A stretch of 64,000 bases of DNA from Zingiber officinale (lineage: Eukaryota > Streptophyta > Magnoliopsida > Zingiberales > Zingiberaceae): the NCBI RefSeq assembly GCF_018446385.1, contig NC_055992.1, forward strand, positions 54,388,799-54,452,798. The letters run 5' to 3'. This document shows, piece by piece, positions 56,910 through 64,000 of this stretch (positions are counted from its first letter, which is position 1; the number at the start of each line of letters is the position of its first letter). The notes beneath the pieces were generated by a model. That model did no database searches. It was given only the letters and a program-made list of their open reading frames with translations, and was not told the DNA's origin. Position numbers and translations under genes: made by a program.

Positions 56910-58447
56910 TCCCCCCATACTTCAACTTTTCATCGTCCCGATGAAATCAATATCGTGGTGGTGGAGGAGGGTAGGGAAATGGAGGTCTACATGGTCGGCC
57001 AGCAAGAAAACTAGGAAACCCAGGAGTCTCGCTTAGGATCCTATGATATTCATAGAGGATGTCAACTTGTTGACGCATAACGATCATGCCCTCTATGAAC
57101 TCTCTCATTCTAGCTTGATCTGTATCATAATCTTGGACAAATTCAGCCACCTAATCCTGAAAGTTTCTCTTGAACTAAAAATGATCTTGCACCTCTCTAT
57201 ACTGGTCATCAGACAAGGTGAAGCGGACCTCCAACATTACTCGTTGGGCCTCTTGCTTCTCGTGAAGCGAGTCTAGAGAAGTACTGAAATCCAAAAAAAT
57301 CAAATCTAGAGTGACCCGTACCATAGGCAAAAGAGTGCCTAGCAGGTTCTGGATGTCCGAACGGCTGCGGGTGTCTAGATGACGAGGGCTCAAGGTGGGG
57401 CTCGGTGTCTCCACACAAGGAAGGGACATTCTCGGGATCTAAATCAATGATTACCCAATTAGCGAGGGTGTGAACAGAGGTCCGCTCAAGCTAAGGAAGG
57501 GGTAAAGGAAACCCATCCTTCTTAGGAAAGGCAAAATCATTCTCATCTCAGCAAATCATCTTCATGGTAAGACATGTATCAATATCGATCATGTCATTGC
57601 CATGAACGACTTCTAACTCCTCCATATCACAACCCAGATTTATAGATATTTTGGTAATCAATCCACCAAAGATAATCAATCCCGAGGATTCTTTCCCGGC
57701 TCTCACTAGGTTTTGCAAAAAATGAAAACTGGAATTAAAGTCAACCTTATGTAACATAGCCCATAGAGCATAAAGTTTCACTTTCCTAATGGCTCCATCG
57801 CTTTCCCCTCTACCAAAAATAGTTTTACTCATAACTCAGTGTAAGTATCTAAAGATGGCGTTTTGCATATGGGAATCTTTAGCTCTAGAAGGCTCGTAAG
57901 GTTGATCCAATCCAGTGATTGAATTCCAAAAACTATTCCAATTAAATCTAGGGCCAAACTTGCGAGAGCCACCAGTAGACAAACTAAAACAACTGTTGAA
58001 ATCACTAAATGCCCATTGAATTTCTTGATTCATTAACCTAAAAGTAATTTTGCCAATGTAATCATCTTCATTTGAATAGTGGACATCTAATGAGCTCAAG
58101 AATTCAAGTATAATTTGGGGGTATGTAGCAAGATGTGTGTACATAATATCCTCTTAATCTAGAGAACTAATCATCCAATCTACATCATCTCTAATTCCTA
58201 AAATGTTCAAAACAGTTGAGTCTATGTATCGTGTACACAGAGCCTTCCTTGTGATAAGAATATCAAATCTAGCTTTATGATCCTCATTTCTAAAAACGAT
58301 ATTGAATTCATTATCGTTACCTTCATCACGTGCCCTTCGTTTGCCTTTCCCCTTTACGACTTTCTCTTTGACCTTTTCCTTTAATGGATCCTTTTCTCGA
58401 CTTGAACCACCACTTCCTTTTTGAAGCTTCTTCAAAAGGTTGGACAT
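56910..58447 (-). pseudogene. Athila ORF1 / plant-transposon-type orphan ORF
   Basis: Starting at 58447, a basic Lys/Gly-rich N-terminus (MSNLLKKLQKGSGGSS) leads to a conserved-looking middle. There, YPQIILEFLSSLDV..., GKITFRLMNQEIQWAFSDFN and ARAGKESSGL-like stretches resemble the ATHILA ORF-1 / putative plant transposon protein families. The C-terminal part (57429-56947) has heptad-like Glu/Arg/Leu sequence and a Pro/Tyr-rich end (PPFPYPPPPPRY). The frame is broken at about 58150, 57834 and 57430. It is not gag or pol, and its function is unknown. It is sense to the element and stands downstream of an internal GGCC-dyad array. Confidence 0.62.
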
Positions 58448-58689
58448 GATGTCAAGTTCTAATAGGGAAAAGTGTTGTTTAATTGGAGAAGTGAGATCTT
58501 GAGAGAATAGATCTTGAAAAATAGGATCGTAAAGAAGGAAGTTGTAGATCTTGAGGGTATGAGAGGAGAATTGTTGTATAGATCTAGATCTGGGTGTGGG
58601 TTATGGGGATGAATAATTGAGAGATCTAGATCTAAGAGGTTAAGAAGGAAGGTTGAGGATGAGAAAGGGTTGGAGAGAAAATTTGGCTT

Positions 58690-59060
58690 GGGGGTGTGGC
58701 CGACATGGCCTTGGAACGACCGTGTCTTATAGACACGGCCAGGTCGAGATGTTCCACACGGCCGTGTAGATCTACACGGCCCAAGCAGTCCTCCTTTGGA
58801 TTAGATTCACACGACCATGATAAATGTCACGGGCAGTATCATCTCCTCCTCAGCTGGGCTCACACGGCCGTTGTGTGTCACACGGCCTCCTTCTCCTCCT
58901 TTGGAATTTTTACACGCCCGTGTGAAATCACACGACCTCATCTTTCTTTTTCTTAGGTGAGTTCACACGGCCAGTGTTGAGTCATACGGCCTTGTGCTCC
59001 TCCACCTCTGTAAGTGTCACACGACCGTGTATGTCACACGGTCGTGTATGGTACAAGGCC
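58690..59060 (-). promoter_or_regulatory. Internal GGCC-dyad array upstream of the orphan ORF
   Basis: CACGGCCGTG-type palindromes lie at 58718/58737, 58760/58778, 58866/58884, 58917/58934 and 59023/59040, spacings 17-19 bp. The same motif and spacing occur in this element's LTR U3 (for example 53469/53487 and 53677/53695). A TATA box is less clear than in the LTR; tctatacaac on the - strand near 58573-58582 is the best candidate. Regulatory activity is inferred. Confidence 0.55.
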
Positions 59061-59303
59061 GAGCTCTGTTTGGTACAGGATTGCTGAATTTCCTTCCTTC
59101 TGACTTCTTTAATGCGTCCATGACCATGAAATAATCATGGTCATCTCATGGAAGCAATGTACACCCTGAAAACAAAATAACAACAATTCAAAAACATTAA
59201 CTAATGAAAAAGAATGCTAAAATTGAATTTAACTAAAGGAACCCTTGGGTTGCCTCCCAAGAAGAGCTTGTTTAAGGTCATTAGCTTGACCCCATTTCCG
59301 TTT

Positions 59304-61772
59304 TCACAACCATAGCCCAAGGGACACAAATTTCCCTAGGGTTGAGTGTGCTTCTTCTTCCTTCTTTCTTTCCCTCGGAGGGTAGATGTACTTCTCAGTT
59401 TTTATTTGAGGCCTTCTCCCAACGATTGCCAGATCATGTTCCTCATCCGGCGGCCTCCCATGAGGATGAAAATTCCAATCCTCCAATTTGCAAGCATCCG
59501 TCCCGCTGGAAATGCTCACTAAGAAAGAAGAGGCATGGTTAGAAGAATTAGATATATCATACTTTAACCTTTCCTTACTGATTACCAATGAAAGTTTATG
59601 GTTTTTCACGTTGATTATAGCTCCAACTATTGCAAGAAAAGGTCTTCTCAGTATTATTGGAATCTTCGGGTCTTCTTCCATGTCAAGTAGGATAAAATCT
59701 GTGGGAATAATGCTCCCACCCACTTCTACTGGCACATCTTCAGCAATACCTATAGGGTACTTACAAGTATGATCAGCTAATTGCAATGTCATAGTAGTAA
59801 GTTTAAAGTTTTTTAGACCTAGCTTATTACAAATTGAGTATGGAATGAGGTTAACACTTATCCCCAAATCACAAAAAGTTTTTTCTATAAATTCTGATCC
59901 TATAGTTCAAGGAATATAAAAGCTTCCTTGGTCTTGGAGCTTCGGGGAAGTGTTCTTCTCAAATAAAGTGCTACATTCTTCGGTAAGAGCTATGATCTCG
60001 ATCTCTCCTTTTTGTCTTTTGTTGGGCATAATATCCTTCAGAAATTTAGTAAACTTCGGCATTTGTTGAATGACATCTAATAGAGGGACCTCAACACAAA
60101 TATCTTTAACCTTATCAAGAAATCTACCAAATTCTTTATCCTTCTTCAACATGACTAATCTTTGAGGAAAAGGGATACTTGGCTTTGAGGGTAGCGTGGA
60201 AGAGTCTCTTCAATCTTCTTGGTATTCTCCTCATCATCTTGAATCTGAACTGGTTCAAGTGTTGGATGAGAGAGCTCTTCTTGAATTTTCATCCCTTTTG
60301 GAGTAGTCACTTGAGGATCCCCCAAGATCTGTTCGCTCCTAAGCTCAACTCTATTGTAGTGTTCCAGTGGATTTACATCAAGTTTTCTAGGAAATTGTCC
60401 TGATGCTCTTGAAGATGAAGAAGCTATCTGGGTGATTTGGCTATCTTGCATTTTCTGGTGTTTCTTTGAATTATCCACTCTCTGATTTAACAACTTGATT
60501 TCTTGCTTCAATTCATTTTGACCATAAATTATTTCTTCAAGCATTTTCTCCAATTTAGAAAATTGATAACATTGAGAAGGTTGTTGTTGTTGAAAGTTTT
60601 GTTGCCCAGGCTAGTAGCTCGATCTAGCCCCTGTGGATGATCCTTGATCTTGATTATTACGATAAGAGAAGTTTGAATGATTTTTCCAACTAGGGTTGTA
60701 TGTGTTGGAGTATGGATTGTTCTGTTTCTGATTCTAACTCATGATTGCATCACACTGCTCAAGTTGATTGATATATGCAGGGATGGTTCCCAATGGGCAT
60801 GAGTCTTGAGCAAGATCTATGCTTCCAAATGTTTCACAAACACACACTATGGCGTTGACCGTGCTAGAATTTGTTCCCAGATTTTTCAACTTTTTAGTAA
60901 GATCATCTAGTTTTGAAGACATCAAAGTAATTGCATCTATATCAAATTTTCCTGATGCTTTAACTGGGTTTGGATAAAAATAGCCTCCACTTCTTTCTGT
61001 TGCCCATTGATGATGGTTTTATGCTACACTTTCAATAATACTCTTGGCTTCATTTAGGCTTTTGTTCATAAGTACCCCTCCAGTTGCAGAATCTAGAGAC
61101 ACCTTTATATGATAGTTGATGTCATTATAAAATGTATGTAGAACTAGCCATTTTACTAATCCATGATGTGGGCATTGTCTGAGCATATTGTTGTATCTAT
61201 CCCATGCTTCAATAATGATTCAAAGTCTGACTGTCTGAAGCTTGCTATTAAATTTCACATATGAGCAGTTTTTCTTGGAGGATAGAATTTGTCCAGAAAT
61301 TGTTGCTCACATTGTTCCCAAGTAGATATACTATTTGTAGGCAAAGAATTTAGCCACTCTTTAACTCTGTCTCTCAAAACAAACCCAAATAATAATAATC
61401 GCACTGCTTCTGCTAGAACGTCATTCATTTTCATTGTACCACAGATTTCATAGAAAACTTTAAGAGGTTGATTGGATCTTCGTGTGGTCCGTCTTGAAAC
61501 TGATTTTGTTGTACCGTAGTGATTATCGCAGGCTTGATTTCAAAATTATTGGCTTCAACAGCTGGCCTTGTGATGCTAGAACGAAGTCCTCTTGCATATA
61601 GTGTTGCATAATCTTTCAGTGGTTTGTTTGCCATATTTGAGTGTTCTTGTTCCTCTAGAAGTTTTTGGGAGGTTTTTCTTTTATGAAGAGTTTTATCAAT
61701 ATCAGGATCAAAAGGCAACAAATCTCCTACAAGGTTAGATCTCCGCATACAAAGAACAAGATCACAAATCAC
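59304..61772 (-). pseudogene. Athila-like gag and aspartic protease, broken
   Basis: In - strand order, the gag N-terminus (61772-61431) contains ANNFEIKPAIIT and EDPINLLKF, characteristic of Athila/Tat gag. The gag C-terminus (60925-60155) is partly coiled coil. A linker (60152-59907) contains KFLKDIMPNKRQ and EECSTLFEK. The protease (59890-59304) has a DLG active site and the hallmark LQLADHTCKYPIGIAEDV and IPIILRRPFLA. Stops and frameshifts divide the pieces, and 60926-61430 is badly decayed. No reverse transcriptase follows. Confidence 0.85.
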
Positions 61773-62000
61773 AAAATTTTCTCTTTACTTGAAAGGCAAA
61801 GAACAACTATACTGAAATTCTGAAAATATGAAATGCAAAATTTGAATTGCAACAAGACAAATTACAGAATAAGTAATCAAAAATAAAAGATATGATTGTG
61901 AAAACTAAATTTCCAAGACTAGTTACAACTATGTAATAGAAACGAAAAGAAAAGTTTAATCTAACTCAAATGATTATCTCTAATATTATAGATACAGTTT

Positions 62001-62015
62001 CTGGCAATGGCGCCA
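62001..62015 (-). other. Primer-binding site (Asp-tRNA type)
   Basis: The - strand reads tggcgccattgccag, one or two mismatches from the TGGCGCCGTTGCCGG site used by Athila elements. It stands 6 bp inside the 5' LTR. Confidence 0.85.
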
Positions 62016-62021
62016 AAAACT

Positions 62022-63678
62022 TGTTACGCAACCTCAAGTGCACGGTTTCATCGTCAGTAATAAAAAGATATTGATCCCACAGGGATTGGTTATATACACA
62101 AGAGATGTCTCACGTAGAATTAGCCAAATAATCAATAAGGCAAGGAATGAACTAAGTAGCAACTAGAAATGAAACTAGGAAAGTAAATGAAGTATATGGT
62201 TTGGCGAGTGTTCTAGGAATTCGGTTTCATTGTGATATTCATTGATGTAGCATGGTTCTCCAATTCATATCCTCAATTGACATGCATTTGTAGGAATTTG
62301 TTGGTTTTCTCCTGCAGAAGAAAACTGGCAAGGGACTTCGATCTACACTTCTAGTGGTTAAATGGTTATGATCCCTATGAAGTCCGTTAGCGGGGAAGCA
62401 TGTTACCAACGCCCCTTGGTCATACGACATAGAAACACAACACCACTCAATTCACATAAAAGTGCAGGAACTAAATGCATTCAACTATCCCACCTCCTTG
62501 CAGAGACTATCTTCATCTCTCAAGGTGATCTCCTAGACGTCTGTTAGCGGGGCAGCCTGTCACAAATGCCCCTCAGTCATACGCCTCTACGAGATCCAAA
62601 AGCCTCACAAACATTCAATCAAATATGGTAATAAGATCTAAATACAAACATCCACACAAGATCAAATAGATACAAAACACATTAACATCATCTAAATAGA
62701 AAATTGGCATATCCATGAGATTCGTACATCAAATCACATCGCAATTACTCCCTTAAACTTAGAACAATGAATTTACTCCATAACACAAAGATAGAGATCC
62801 AAAGATAAAGAGATTATAAACATTCCAATCCCCAACGAGAAGAGAGAATAGAAATGCTTATCTAGAGACGATGAGTGATCTTCGGAACCAATCCTTATCT
62901 TCTGGAGTCGATGCGAAGGGGAAGATGGCTTAGGATCGCTGGAACAAAGCTGAAGAGGATGAAGAATAGCCCTAAGTTGATTCTCCCCAAAAGGGAGAGC
63001 CTCCTCCCTTTGAAAGGGGAAGAAATCTCCTTATATAGAGCAGGGAATGGGCACCACACGGCCCATGCCACGACCGTGTGGCTCTCACACAGCCTCACAA
63101 GTCCTACTCTCGGCCAAAGTGACATGACCATGTAGATCTACACGGCCGTGTGCTGCTGTAACTCTGGATGGCATACACGGTTGTGTGGCTCACACGGCCA
63201 GGCCATTCTTGGCTTCTGGAAATCTTGCACGGCTGTGTGGCACATACGGCCTTAGCTTGCTTGTACTCTGGAGTCATTGCACGGTCGTGTAGATCTACAC
63301 GGTCATGTGCTGGAAAAGCTACTGGGATGACATGGCAATGTGGATCCACACGACCATGTCATCCTCCTCCTCTGGTGAAGCTACATGGCCTATCTGCACC
63401 ACATGGCCTAGGTCATTTTCCTCCTTGATCCTTTGGCATGGCCACACGACCAGTGTTGTCCTCCTTCCTTTGTTGAGAGGATTAACCACGAGAATCGTTT
63501 CCTCTCCACATTCGACTCCTGTAAGTAGAAAATACACAAGAGCATATCTCCAAACAAAGAAGAGTAATTATGTTGAAACTAAGACTAAGAGTATGAAGGT
63601 GTATAGACAAAGCATGCGTAAAATATATAAATGTGCGTCAAAATATGCTAAATAAGTATATATAATCTATGCACATCA
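62022..63678 (-). repeat. 5' LTR of the Athila-like element
   Basis: A 1657-bp LTR begins TGATGTGCATAG (- strand) at 63678 and ends ...GTTGCGTAACA at 62022. A GGCC-dyad array (about 63050-63440) lies immediately upstream of a TATA box (ctatataagg, about 63030-63042). Confidence 0.92.
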
Positions 63679-64000
63679 ATAGGCTAGCTGTTCGGCTTTC
63701 TGTCCCATTGTGGACTTTGACCGCCACCTGCACAAGCTTATTAATCCCTTTTCCTACAGGCTGACCCTTTCCTTATTCATCATATCATAAACCTCCTCTT
63801 TAAATCTAGTCGAAGGAGGTGCGAGTCCGACTGACTAGACCAAATCTATCACAAATTTGAACTGCACCCAATTGTAAACTCAAAATTTGTTCATGAGATT
63901 GATAGGATTTTTGTTAATTGGAGCCGATTGGCATTTCACCTTTGTCCTTTACCCTTGTGCATTCGTTTTGAATTTTAGGGCAAGTTAGCATATTCTTGGT
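63679..64000. other. Right flank of the Athila-like element
   Basis: The first five bases complete the ATAGG duplication. The rest shows no gene and no continuation of the 87-bp array. It may belong to an older repeat that the element entered. Confidence 0.5.

Larger units (their letters stand above)
49584..63678 (-). mobile_element. Athila-like gypsy element without reverse transcriptase or integrase, TSD ATAGG
   Basis: LTRs at 49584-54030 (3', with an inserted solo LTR) and 62022-63678 (5') are flanked by a perfect ATAGG duplication (49579-49583 and 63679-63683). The primer site (62001-62015) is complementary to Asp-type tRNA, and a polypurine tract lies at 54031-54043. The interior in - strand order has gag and protease (61772-59304), a GGCC-dyad array (59060-58690) and an Athila-ORF1/plant-transposon-type ORF (58447-56910), then noncoding sequence. 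No reverse transcriptase, RNase H or integrase is present. Solo LTRs at 50695-53458 and 55094-56904 are later insertions. Confidence 0.92.

Noticed and set aside
58690..59060. Regularly spaced palindromes resembling a CRISPR-like array
   Set aside because: Repeats are short, vary in sequence, come in pairs and occur in LTRs of a plant genome. No cas genes are possible in this context.

Overview
The window is nuclear DNA of a flowering plant. Two spliced plant genes lie on the + strand, and almost everything else is nested LTR retrotransposons. The style of the repeats hints at a monocot, possibly Zingiberales, but that is a low-confidence inference and the species cannot be named from the sequence.

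Layout. 1-846: end of a copia-type LTR. 847-2934: upstream region and 5' UTR of gene 1. 2935-16676: a complete SPA (SUPPRESSOR OF PHYA-105) family gene, seven coding exons and 1038 aa. Its third coding intron has grown to 8.3 kb through a SIRE-like copia remnant, a non-autonomous gypsy-type element and a nested solo LTR. 17631-34509: a pile of SIRE-like copia derivatives on the - strand, broken by solo LTRs and a hAT MITE. 34870-43266: a full-length Ty1/copia element on the + strand (TSD GAATC) carrying an extra ORF upstream of gag. 44337-46881: a two-exon UVSSA homologue of transcription-coupled DNA repair. 49145-49583: an 87-bp satellite-like array. 49584-63678: a 14-kb Athila-like gypsy element on the - strand (TSD ATAGG) that lacks reverse transcriptase and integrase and has been entered by two further solo LTRs.

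Host genes. SPA proteins work with COP1 as the CUL4-DDB1 ubiquitin ligase that represses photomorphogenesis. UVSSA acts at RNA polymerase II stalled on DNA lesions. Both reading frames are intact. Nothing in the sequence links the two functionally.

Most interesting signal. Most LTR families here carry their own short inverted repeat, in arrays just upstream of the LTR TATA box. In the SIRE-like elements, GGTCGACC-type dyads come in pairs 20-21 bp apart, about two helical turns. In the Athila-like elements, GGCC-centred dyads pair at 17-19 bp. In the SIRE-like element B and the Athila-like element, a second copy of the element's own array lies inside the element, immediately upstream of a non-canonical ORF. 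In the copia element a different inverted-repeat array plus a TATA-like box precedes its extra ORF, an acidic-repeat protein with a C-terminal hydrophobic segment. This suggests an 'internal promoter plus orphan ORF' module recurring in three unrelated retroelements. The module is inferred; the arrays, their spacing and the ORFs can be read directly.
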